This document shows positions 8,883 to 16,663 of a DNA stretch of 51,877 nucleotides, in pieces. Source of the stretch: RGIG3102 sp964525015. GTDB taxonomy: Bacteria; Bacillota; Clostridia; Oscillospirales; Ruminococcaceae. Each line of letters begins with the position of its first letter. The stretch's first letter is position 1. The DNA is taken from the NCBI GenBank assembly GCA_964525015.1, contig CAZGFY010000014.1, forward strand, positions 1 to 51,877. The letters are read 5' to 3'. The translations under genes were made by a program, and so were the position numbers. Below the pieces are notes generated by a model. It saw only the letters and a list, made by a program, of their open reading frames with translations. It searched no databases and was not told the DNA's origin.

Positions 8883-9628
8883 TATCCAAATCTCCCTGTA
8901 ATATAATCTTCACATCTTTTATCTTTTGGCATTGAAAATAACTCTTCTGTATTATTATATTCAACCATTTCACCAAGTAGAAAAAAAGCTGTATTGTCTG
9001 AAATTCTCACTGCCTGTTGCATATTGTGAGTTACTATAACAATAGTATACTTCTCTTTTAAAGATAATGCAAGTTCTTCTATTTTCGCCGTTGAAATTGG
9101 GTCTAGTGCACTAGTTGGCTCATCCATTAAAAGTATTTCAGGGTTTACAGCAAGTGCTCTTGCAATACAAATTCTTTGTTGTTGTCCTCCTGAAAGACCT
9201 AGTGCTGATTTATGTAATCTATCCTTAACTTCATCCCAAATAGCTGCATCTTCTAACGCTTTTTGAACTATCTTATCAAGTTCTTGCTTATTTGTAATTC
9301 CGTGTGTTCTTGGCCCATAAGCAACGTTATTATAAATACTCATTGGGAATGGGTTTGGTTTTTGAAACACCATACCAATTTTTTTTCTCAGCAGGTTTGT
9401 GTCTATATCACCATATATATTCTCACCATCTAGTAAAAATTCACCCTCAATTTTACAACCTTCAACTAAATCATTCATTCTGTTAATAGATTTTAATAAA
9501 GTTGATTTACCACACCCAGATGGACCTATAAAAGCAGTTATCTCTTTTTCTTTTATATCTAAATTTATGTCTTTTAAGGCTCTAAAATCGCCATAATATA
9601 AATTAACATTTTTAATTTGCAGTTTCAT
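8882..9628 (-). CDS. pstB: Phosphate ABC transporter ATP-binding protein PstB
   Basis: 248-residue ATPase subunit that powers high-affinity phosphate import through PstC/PstA. Walker A is GPSGCGKST at residues 35-43, the signature is LSGGQQQR near 145, and Walker B is ILLMDEP followed by TSALDP. The switch histidine is in VTHNMQQA. The length matches E. coli PstB (257). The gene follows pstA after 118 bp holding two hairpins and has its own ribosome site AAAGGAATT before ATG. It overlaps phoU by one base. Confidence 0.97.
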   Translation of the reverse strand: MKLQIKNVNLYYGDFRALKDINLDIKEKEITAFIGPSGCGKSTLLKSINRMNDLVEGCKIEGEFLLDGENIYGDIDTNLLRKKIGMVFQKPNPFPMSIYNNVAYGPRTHGITNKQELDKIVQKALEDAAIWDEVKDRLHKSALGLSGGQQQRICIARALAVNPEILLMDEPTSALDPISTAKIEELALSLKEKYTIVIVTHNMQQAVRISDNTAFFLLGEMVEYNNTEELFSMPKDKRCEDYITGRFG

Positions 9629-9660
9629 AATAATAATTCCTTTCTTCGAGTTTTATATTT

Positions 9661-9754
9661 TTTGCCACATACCTATTTCAAAGTGGCAAACTTTCGCTAA
9701 TTCTTCACAGCAAAAGGCATAAAACTCATAATCTTGATATTTATTATCAAGATT
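9661..9754 (-). other. Two hairpins between pstA and pstB
   Basis: Hairpin one pairs TTTGCCAC (9661-9668) with GTGGCAAA (9683-9690). Hairpin two pairs AATCTTGATA (9730-9739) with TATCAAGATT (9745-9754) and overlaps the pstA stop codon. Neither has a good U tract on the minus strand. They look more like mRNA processing or stability elements than full terminators. Confidence 0.45.
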
Positions 9755-10601
9755 GTGTTCCTTTCATTAAGCTTTTAGCAAGCAGGTTTGATAGCCCGTT
9801 TATAACTAAGATAATTATTAGTAAAATAGCAGCTGTAGCGTACGCTTGAGGAAAGTGCATCCCCTCACTACTTAGCATATACATATGAACTGAAAGCGTT
9901 CTACCACCAGTTGTAAGTGGATTACTAGCAAGGTTTGTTGTTGTACCAGAAGTATATATCAGAGCTGCTGTTTCACCAATAATTCTTCCTATTGCTAAAA
10001 TAACACCGGCTAAAATACCATTCGCCGCTGCTGGAAGAACGATAACGAATATCGTTCTAAGTTTTGCAGCACCAAGGCCGTAGCTTGCCTCTCTATAACT
10101 TTGTGGAACTGCTTTTAAAGCTTCTTCAGTTGAACGAATAATCAGCGGAAGTATCATAATTGAAATTGTTAAAATTCCTGATAGTAAAGAAAAGCCAAAC
10201 CCAACATATGCAACAAAGAATATCCAGCCAAATAATCCATAAATAATTGATGGAATTCCTGAAAGCGTTTCACTTGTTAATTGAATTATTCCAACTAGTT
10301 TATTATCGCTTTTTGCATATTCAACTAGGTATATAGCTGCACCAATACCTAAAATTGAAGAAATCGTAATTGAAATAGCTATCATAATAATAGTGTTTAT
10401 CATAGCTGGCACTAATGAGGCATTATCTGAATTATATTCTAAATCAAATAAGGATGGGAGTCCTGCTAATAAATTTTGAATTTCTATAATAATTTGCGGA
10501 AGTCCTTGAGAAAGGATGTAAATTAAAATAAATGCAACTATTGAAAAAGTGAATAGGGCAGCTGCATGAACTAATAATTTTACGGGATTTAATTTTTTCA
10601 T
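9747..10601 (-). CDS. pstA: Phosphate ABC transporter permease PstA
   Basis: 284-residue inner-membrane permease, half of the PstC-PstA channel. Six hydrophobic helices are visible, the first at about residues 13-32. The EAA-type cytoplasmic loop that docks PstB reads EALKAVPQSYREASYGLGAAKLRTIFVIVLP near the middle. The start ATG overlaps the pstC stop (TAATG), so it is coupled to pstC. Length and order pstC-pstA-pstB match the family. Confidence 0.96.
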   Translation of the reverse strand: MKKLNPVKLLVHAAALFTFSIVAFILIYILSQGLPQIIIEIQNLLAGLPSLFDLEYNSDNASLVPAMINTIIMIAISITISSILGIGAAIYLVEYAKSDNKLVGIIQLTSETLSGIPSIIYGLFGWIFFVAYVGFGFSLLSGILTISIMILPLIIRSTEEALKAVPQSYREASYGLGAAKLRTIFVIVLPAAANGILAGVILAIGRIIGETAALIYTSGTTTNLASNPLTTGGRTLSVHMYMLSSEGMHFPQAYATAAILLIIILVINGLSNLLAKSLMKGTQS

Positions 10602-11503
10602 TATTTGCCTATCCTCCTTTTTAGAATTGAGAAACTAATATTAATAATTAAAATGAAAATAAATAATACAACGCCTGTTGCAATTAATGCATCTTCATGA
10701 AGTCCTGAGGCGTATTTCATCTCCATAACAACGTTTGCTGTCATAGTTCTAATGCCTTCTAGGATATCCCCTGTTAATCTTGGCTGATTACCTGCAACCA
10801 TTATAACAGCCATTGTTTCGCCAATAGCTCTGCCAACACCTAGCACAACTGAGGCTAATATACCTGATTTAGCAGCTGGTAAAACAACTTTAAATATACT
10901 GTTTTCATGAGTTGCACCTAGTGCTCTTGCACCTTCATAATAATATGTGGGAACCGCTCTTATAGCACTTTCACTAAGATTAATAATTGTTGGAAGTATC
11001 ATAAACCCTAAAAGAAGTGAGGCTGTTAAAATACTTTGTCCATCTGTTGACATTCCTTTAATTCCAAGCAAATCACCTAATGGATTTATAATATTTCTAA
11101 CAGCTGGTACCATTACAGTCATACCAAAAAAACCATATATAATCGAGGGAATTCCTGCCATTAATTCTAAAGTTGGTTTTAAATATTTATAAATAGATTT
11201 TGGACAGTATTTCGTTACGTACACTGCAGTTAATATTCCAACTGGCACCCCTATAACAATCGCACCAAAAGTTATGTAAAAACTACCAACAATCATTGGT
11301 AAAATTCCAAACTGTGGATTTGTTTCTCTTGTTGGACGCCATTCAGTTCCAAGAAGAAAATCAAACGCTCCTATTTCACTTATCGCAGGAATACCTCTTG
11401 CGAACAAGAATACACATATTACTAAAACACATATAATAGATATTGTTGCGATTGCTAAAAATACAGCTTCAAAAATCTTCTCTTTTCCCTTTTCTTTTAG
11501 CAT
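10601..11503 (-). CDS. pstC: Phosphate ABC transporter permease PstC
   Basis: 300-residue permease with six predicted helices. The first lies near residues 13-37 after the short basic leader KEKGKEK. The EAA loop reads SAIRAVPTYYYEGARALGATHENSIFKVVLP. RPTRETNPQFGILPMIVGSF is the conserved external stretch of PstC. ATG has AAAGGAAT about ten bases upstream. It is separated from pstS by 377 bp occupied mostly by a large inverted repeat, so its transcript level may differ from that of pstS. Confidence 0.96.
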   Translation of the reverse strand: MLKEKGKEKIFEAVFLAIATISIICVLVICVFLFARGIPAISEIGAFDFLLGTEWRPTRETNPQFGILPMIVGSFYITFGAIVIGVPVGILTAVYVTKYCPKSIYKYLKPTLELMAGIPSIIYGFFGMTVMVPAVRNIINPLGDLLGIKGMSTDGQSILTASLLLGFMILPTIINLSESAIRAVPTYYYEGARALGATHENSIFKVVLPAAKSGILASVVLGVGRAIGETMAVIMVAGNQPRLTGDILEGIRTMTANVVMEMKYASGLHEDALIATGVVLFIFILIINISFSILKRRIGK

Positions 11504-11557
11504 ACTAAAACTATTCCTTTCTTAATGTTTTATTTAAGTAGTTATTATTACCATAAA

Positions 11558-11862
11558 ATAGAGATGGCTACTATAAGGGTAACCGATATAATCCGAACCA
11601 GCCTAAAATCTGATAATTTTTTCCTAAAACTGCGTTAAATTCACTTATAAGGCGAAAGCATTATTTCGTAATTTTCCTTGTTTTATAAAAAAATTATTGG
11701 ATTTTAGGTCGCAGATTTCAAAAAGTTAAAAAATCCTTTATATCAAGGCAAAGGTTTGAAGTAATGCTTAATGCCTTACAAGAGCCTTTAACGCAGATAG
11801 AAAGAGATTTTTTAATTTTTGAAACTGGTTTGGATTAAATCGGTCACCCTAACCATCTCTAT
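11558..11862. repeat. 305-bp imperfect long inverted repeat, MITE-like, between pstS and pstC
   Basis: The outer arms are 11558-11601 (begins ATAGAGATGG, ends CCGAACCAG) and 11825-11862 (begins CTGGTTTGG, ends CCATCTCTAT). Inside, each half also folds on itself. CCTAAAATC (11612 region) pairs with GATTTTAGG (about 11699-11708). CAGATTTCAAAAAGTTAAAAA (about 11712 on) pairs with TTTTTAATTTTTGAAACTGG (about 11808-11827). CTGCGTTAAA (about 11629) also matches TTTAACGCAG (about 11787-11796). So the element can form either one long stem or a cruciform of two hairpins. It has no coding potential. In the pst mRNA it would sit 18 bases after the pstS stop, where it could stop or process transcripts. 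Confidence 0.7.
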
Positions 11863-11880
11863 CTTGGATTTAATTTATAA

Positions 11881-12780
11881 TTAGCCTAATTCTGAAAAAT
11901 CAGTAATTTCACCAGTGTAGATGTTCATTATTTGTTCCATTGTTAGATTTGATAATGGATTTTCATTGTTTACAACAACTGCAATACCATCCATAGCTAA
12001 AACAAGTCCTGTTAATTCAGCTGTTTCGCTATCTTTTAATTCACGGCTAGCCATGCCGATATCGAATGTTCCATCGATAGCACCTTGCATACCTGCTGAA
12101 GAACCAATGCTTTCAAGGTTAATTGTTGCATTTGGGTTTAATGCTTTGTAAGCTTCAACTAATTTTTCCATAACTGGTGAAACTGATGTTGAACCACCAA
12201 TTGTAACTGTTCCTTCTGGTTGTGCTGATGTAAATTCTGTTGTTGTTGCTTCTACTGCGATAAAGCCTTCTGCTTCAACGATTGCTTGACCCTCAGCTGT
12301 AAAGAAAAATTGTAGTAATTCATTTGTTACTTCTGAAAGTTCTGCACCTGTTTTTGTTGCAATGTTAAATGGTCTTGCAACTTTATATGTACCTGAATTA
12401 ATATTTTCAACTGTTGCTTCAACTCCGTCTACTGAAACAGCTTTAACTGATGAATCTAAAGAACCTAGTGAGATATATCCAATAGCATTTGGATCTTGAG
12501 CTACTGCTGTCATAACTTTACCAGTGCCATCTTGAATAACTGCATCTAAAGTTGTGTTATCGCCTTCACCACTGTCAACACCTGTGATTTCTACGAATGC
12601 GCCACGAGTACCTGAACCATCTTCACGAGATACAACTGTAATTTCCCCGCTTAATTCTGTCGTTTCTTCTGTTATTGTTTCTGTTGTTGTTTCTGTTTCT
12701 GTTTCTTCTGTTGTGCTTGAACAAGCTGTTAGGCTAACTAGCATTGCTGAAGCTAATAAAATTGATAATAATTTTTTCAT
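11881..12780 (-). CDS. pstS: Phosphate-binding lipoprotein PstS, circularly permuted form
   Basis: 299-residue extracellular phosphate receptor feeding PstCAB. The signal peptide ends in lipobox LTAC with Cys20, followed by a Thr/Glu-rich linker. Normally PstS begins with the GGSTSVSPVMEKL lobe, and SREDGSGTRGAF comes late. Here SREDGSGTRGAF is at residues 51-62 and GGSTSVSP at about 195-202. The chain ends at IYTGEITDFSELG, the point that would join to the SREDGSGTR segment in the standard order. Both phosphate-contact motifs are kept, so the protein should work. I recall this order from other Clostridia, so it is probably lineage-typical rather than damage. The ribosome site is AAAGGAATT, nine bases before ATG. 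Confidence 0.93.
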   Translation of the reverse strand: MKKLLSILLASAMLVSLTACSSTTEETETETTTETITEETTELSGEITVVSREDGSGTRGAFVEITGVDSGEGDNTTLDAVIQDGTGKVMTAVAQDPNAIGYISLGSLDSSVKAVSVDGVEATVENINSGTYKVARPFNIATKTGAELSEVTNELLQFFFTAEGQAIVEAEGFIAVEATTTEFTSAQPEGTVTIGGSTSVSPVMEKLVEAYKALNPNATINLESIGSSAGMQGAIDGTFDIGMASRELKDSETAELTGLVLAMDGIAVVVNNENPLSNLTMEQIMNIYTGEITDFSELG

Positions 12781-12853
12781 TTTAATAATTCCTTTTTAAT
12801 TTTGTTAAATTTGAATTTTGGTTTTTGTTTCGTATATTATGATAATATAGTAA

Positions 12854-12894
12854 TGTAAAATCACAAACATTATTTTTGTAAAATCTAAGTAAAT
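12854..12894 (-). promoter_or_regulatory. Candidate Pho box upstream of pstS
   Basis: On the minus strand TTTAC recurs at 11 bp (plus GTAAA at 12889 and 12878) and again 23 bp on (12855). Two copies read GATTTTACA. This resembles the Bacillus PhoP box of TTnACA hexamers spaced about one helical turn. It lies roughly 75-115 bp before the pstS start, next to an AT-rich -10-like region. The match is by eye only. Confidence 0.45.
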
Positions 12895-12904
12895 AAATCA
12901 CAAT

Positions 12905-12944
12905 AAAAATCCACAAAAACTCAGTTTTCGTCTTTGTGGATTTT
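12905..12944 (-). terminator. Terminator after pflA
   Basis: Stem AAAATCCACAAA (12906-12917) / TTTGTGGATTTT (12933-12944) just past the pflA stop codon, with A/T runs on both sides. It separates the pfl operon from the pstS promoter. Confidence 0.75.
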
Positions 12945-12948
12945 ACTT

Positions 12949-13686
12949 TTATACAATTTCTATATTACTATTAATATTTTTTTTAATATAGTTTTTTATT
13001 CTTACAACTGTTTCTTTGCTTGTTTCCTTTTGATTAAATAAGAGATATTCAATATTCATTTTTTCATATTTATGAACTCCTAGTGTGTGATATGGAAGTA
13101 TTTGAATTCTTTTAATATTATTATATTTATTTATTAAACTAGTATAAACATCTACATCCTTTTTATCATCATTCACCCCTTCAAGTATAACAAAGCTTAA
13201 CCAAACATCGCACCCATATTCACTGCAAAGATTTAAAAATTCTAAAACAGTATTAAAACTAGTTTTTATATAGTCATTATATCTTTTTTCATCTGGCATT
13301 TTGATATCTAGAATTATTAAAGGCTTTTCTTTTAACAATTCTTTTACATATTCATTAATAACTGAGCCTGATGTATCAATTGTGATATTTATATCATCTA
13401 ATTTTAATTTCCTAACAATCTTCACTAGATTTTTAGCTTGTATAAGTGGCTCGCCACCTGAAAAGGTTACACCTCCTTTTTTTTGAAAATAAGGGGTGTA
13501 TCTTTTGATTTTTTTATATAAGTTATCAATTTCTATTTTATTATCTTTTATTACTTCTTGGGTTTCTGGATTATGACAATAAGCACATTTCAAATTGCAG
13601 CCTTGCAAAAACACCCCATATCTAACTCCTGGGCCATCTACTGCTGCTAGAGATTCTATTTTATTGATATATAAGTAATTATCCAT
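12949..13686 (-). CDS. pflA: Pyruvate formate-lyase-activating enzyme (radical SAM)
   Basis: 245 residues, the usual PflA length. It installs the glycyl radical on PflB under anoxic conditions using S-adenosylmethionine and a [4Fe-4S] cluster. The cluster ligands are Cys30, Cys34 and Cys37 in GCNLKCAYCHNPET. The SAM-binding GGE motif is in VTFSGGEPLIQAKN. GPGVRYGVFLQGC is the family N-terminal signature. The start is one base past the pflB stop, so translation is probably coupled. A terminator follows. Confidence 0.95.
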   Translation of the reverse strand: MDNYLYINKIESLAAVDGPGVRYGVFLQGCNLKCAYCHNPETQEVIKDNKIEIDNLYKKIKRYTPYFQKKGGVTFSGGEPLIQAKNLVKIVRKLKLDDINITIDTSGSVINEYVKELLKEKPLIILDIKMPDEKRYNDYIKTSFNTVLEFLNLCSEYGCDVWLSFVILEGVNDDKKDVDVYTSLINKYNNIKRIQILPYHTLGVHKYEKMNIEYLLFNQKETSKETVVRIKNYIKKNINSNIEIV

Positions 13687-13687
13687 T

Positions 13688-15922
13688 TTATATATAACTG
13701 TGGTATGTTCTTGATATTACTTCTTCTTGTTGCTTTTTAGTTAAAACGTGAAAATTAACAGCATAGCCTGAAACTCTAATAGTTAAATTAGGATATTTTT
13801 CTGGATGATTCATCGCATCAATTAATGCTTCCTTACTCGTTACATTAACATTTAAATGATGTGCATTTTGATGAAAATATCCCGACATTATGCTCACTAG
13901 ATTTTCAATCTGTTCATCCTTTGTTTTTCCAAGTGCTGTTGGAACAATGGCAAAAGTATTGCTTATTCCATCTTGGCAATCTTCATAGCTAATCGCTGCA
14001 ACACTGTTTAAGCTAGCTAATGCACCATTAGTATCTCTTTGATGCATAGGATTTGCCCCTGGTGCAAATGGTTCGCCTTTTTTTCTTCCATCAGGAGTTG
14101 CCCCTGTTTTTTTACCATAAACAACATTCGAAGTTATAGTTAGTGCTGAAAGGGTATGAGATGCATTATTATGAGTTTTATGTTTTCTTAAATTCGTTAT
14201 AAATAAATTGGTAATATATCCTGCTAAGTTATCAACTCTTTCATCATCGTTTCCGTACTTTGGAAACTCACCTTCTATATTAAAATCAACCACTATTCCC
14301 CTTTCATCAAAAATAGGAGTAACTTTTGCATATTTAATTGCACTTAAAGAATCTGTTATTATAGATAATCCCGAAATCCCAAATGCCATTAATCTATCAA
14401 CCTCTGTATCGTGAAGTGCCATTTGTAGTCTTTCATATGCATATTTATCATGCATATAATGGATTATATTCATAGTATTAACATATAATTTTGCCAGCCA
14501 TTCAACATAATTTTCTAATCGCTTTTTAACATCACTAAATTCTAAAACTTCGCCACTTTTAACGCTTTCACTAACAGGGCCAACCTGTGATGCTTCGATT
14601 TCATCTTTTCCGCCATTTAAAGACATTAGTAATAATTTTGGCAAATTGCACCTTGCACCAAAATACTGCATCTGTTTTCCAATTTTCATGGCAGATACAC
14701 AGCATGCAATCCCATAGTCATCACCATAGTTTTGACGCATAACATCATCGTTTTCGTATTGTAGTGCCTGAGTATCTATTGAAACTTTGGCACAGTATTT
14801 CTTATAATTTTCAGGTAAATCTTTTGAAAATAGTATTGTTATATTAGGCTCTGGTGCACTGCAAAGGGTGTATAAGCTATTTAAAATACGATAGCTAGTT
14901 TTTGTAACCATATGCCTATTATCTAAGCTCATGCCTCCATCTGCAATCGTAACCCAGGTCGGATCGCCTGTGAAAAACTCATTGTATTCTTTTGTTCTTA
15001 AATGTCTAACTGCGCGAAGTTTTAAAACAAAATCATCAATAATTTCTTGTGCATCTTTTTCACTTAAAACGCCTTCTTTAATATCTTTTTCAAAATAGAT
15101 ATCTAAAAATGTTATTATTCTTCCTATACTCATAGCTGCGCCATTTGTTTCTTTTATTGCTCCAAGATATCCAAAATATAGCCATTGAACTGCCTCTTTT
15201 GCATTTGTAGCAGGCAAAGAAATATCAAACCCATATCTTAAAGCTAGCTCTTTTAATTCTTTCATAAAAGATATTTGCTTTGAAACATTCTCTACGATTT
15301 GAATATTATCATCATCCATAAAGTTTTCTTGATATTTTTCTTTATCTTGAATTTTTTGTTTTATAAGTGCATCCATTCCATATAAAGCAATTCTTCTATA
15401 ATCTCCAATAATTCGCCCTCGTCCATAGGCATCTGGAAGTCCTGTTAAAAGCCCTGTATGTCTTGCTGCTAGCATTTCTTTTGAGTAAACTCTAAAAACT
15501 CCATCATTATGAGTTGTCCTATACTTAAATTGCTCTTTAACTGTTTGACTTAATTCATATCCGTAATCATTAAGAGATTGCTTAACAACTCTTATTCCGC
15601 CAAAAGGATTTATAGCTCTTTTTAAAGGTTCATCTGTTTGAAGCCCAACTATAATATCTTTATTTTTAATTATATATCCTGGCTCATGACTTAATATGCT
15701 CGAAACATGAGTAGTGTCAACTTTTAATAGTCCACCGTTATCTCTTTCAGCTTTAAGTAATCTTGAAAATTCCAAAAACACTTCTTTTGTTCTCTCTGTT
15801 GCCGTTTTTAAAAAACTATCATCGCCATCATAAGGGGTGTAGTTTTTATTAATAAAATCTCTTACATCTATATCTTTTCGCCATTTTTCTCCTAAAAAAC
15901 TGTCCTGTTTACTTCTTAACAT
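13688..15922 (-). CDS. pflB: Formate acetyltransferase (pyruvate formate-lyase)
   Basis: 744-residue cytoplasmic glycyl-radical enzyme that splits pyruvate and CoA into acetyl-CoA and formate. Catalytic Cys407-Cys408 are in YGIACCVSAMKIG. The glycyl radical site is Gly719 in RVSGYAVNF, 26 residues from the end, as in PflB generally. The paired Cys and the adjacent pflA favour true PFL over glycerol dehydratase or choline lyase. ATG is preceded by AGAGGAAAAGAG, and pflA follows after one base. Two CAATA-type palindromes lie about 130-175 bp upstream. Confidence 0.97.
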   Translation of the reverse strand: MLRSKQDSFLGEKWRKDIDVRDFINKNYTPYDGDDSFLKTATERTKEVFLEFSRLLKAERDNGGLLKVDTTHVSSILSHEPGYIIKNKDIIVGLQTDEPLKRAINPFGGIRVVKQSLNDYGYELSQTVKEQFKYRTTHNDGVFRVYSKEMLAARHTGLLTGLPDAYGRGRIIGDYRRIALYGMDALIKQKIQDKEKYQENFMDDDNIQIVENVSKQISFMKELKELALRYGFDISLPATNAKEAVQWLYFGYLGAIKETNGAAMSIGRIITFLDIYFEKDIKEGVLSEKDAQEIIDDFVLKLRAVRHLRTKEYNEFFTGDPTWVTIADGGMSLDNRHMVTKTSYRILNSLYTLCSAPEPNITILFSKDLPENYKKYCAKVSIDTQALQYENDDVMRQNYGDDYGIACCVSAMKIGKQMQYFGARCNLPKLLLMSLNGGKDEIEASQVGPVSESVKSGEVLEFSDVKKRLENYVEWLAKLYVNTMNIIHYMHDKYAYERLQMALHDTEVDRLMAFGISGLSIITDSLSAIKYAKVTPIFDERGIVVDFNIEGEFPKYGNDDERVDNLAGYITNLFITNLRKHKTHNNASHTLSALTITSNVVYGKKTGATPDGRKKGEPFAPGANPMHQRDTNGALASLNSVAAISYEDCQDGISNTFAIVPTALGKTKDEQIENLVSIMSGYFHQNAHHLNVNVTSKEALIDAMNHPEKYPNLTIRVSGYAVNFHVLTKKQQEEVISRTYHSYI

Positions 15923-16051
15923 AGCTCTTTTCCTCTCTGAAAATAAAAAACATATATAAAATAAAAAATTATAATAAACTTTTAAAATACTCTTATGTTT
16001 TCATTATATCCCTTATCCATATAATGTCAATAGTTTTTTTTGTAAAAAAAT

Positions 16052-16095
16052 CAATATATATTGTGCTTGGTTTATTTTTCAATACATATATATTG
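16052..16095. promoter_or_regulatory. Two palindromes in the pflB-spoIIID intergenic region
   Basis: CAATATATATTG (16052-16063) is a perfect 12-bp palindrome. CAATACATATATATTG (16080-16095) repeats its ends 28 bp away, and both are followed by TG. The 322-bp gap separates pflB (minus) from spoIIID (plus), so the pair could be an operator for either gene. No factor can be named. The rest of the gap is AT-rich promoter DNA without other clear signals. Confidence 0.35.
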
Positions 16096-16244
16096 TGATA
16101 TTATTTTATCGATTATTTTTAAAACATTAAAAAAATCTAGTTATTTTCAAGAATAATACAGATATACAAACCATATATATATTATAAATAATTAGTTTTA
16201 CTAACAAAAATGTCTTTAATTATAAAAGGAAAGGAATATCTGTA

Positions 16245-16547
16245 ATGATAATCTATAAAAACTATTCTAGTATGGGAATATCAAGATGCGAGGCAATGGC
16301 TATGTATATTATTCAAACTGGAGAAACAGTAAGACAAACTGCTTTAGTTTTCAATATTTCTAAAAGCACTGTACATAAGGATTTAACAACTAAATTAAAA
16401 TATGAAAATTTACAGCTTTATAAAGAGGTTAATAAAGTTTTACAACATAATAAACAGGTAAGACATATTAGGGGTGGTATGGCAACTAGACTAAAATATC
16501 ATAATAAAAAGCTTACTGATAATAAATCCAAAAATACAGCTGAATAA
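16245..16547 (+). CDS. spoIIID: Sporulation transcription factor SpoIIID
   Basis: 100-residue DNA-binding protein, close to the 93 residues of Bacillus SpoIIID. It acts in the mother cell during sporulation, switching genes between the sigma-E and sigma-K phases. The helix-turn-helix reads ETVRQTALVFNISKSTVHKD (about residues 26-45), and the family C-terminal motif is HNKQVRHIRGGMATRLKY. The start is fixed by AAAGGAAAGG upstream of ATG. It stands alone on the plus strand, 116 bp ahead of the next gene. It is direct evidence that the organism belongs to a spore-forming lineage. Confidence 0.93.
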   Translation: MIIYKNYSSMGISRCEAMAMYIIQTGETVRQTALVFNISKSTVHKDLTTKLKYENLQLYKEVNKVLQHNKQVRHIRGGMATRLKYHNKKLTDNKSKNTAE

Positions 16548-16663
16548 ACCTTATTTTATTGTCATTTTGTATATTTTTACATTTAATCTTGATTTTTATA
16601 CAGCAATGTGTTAATATATTTTCATAATATAATTAAATAAACAATCAAGAAGGGGATAGCAAA

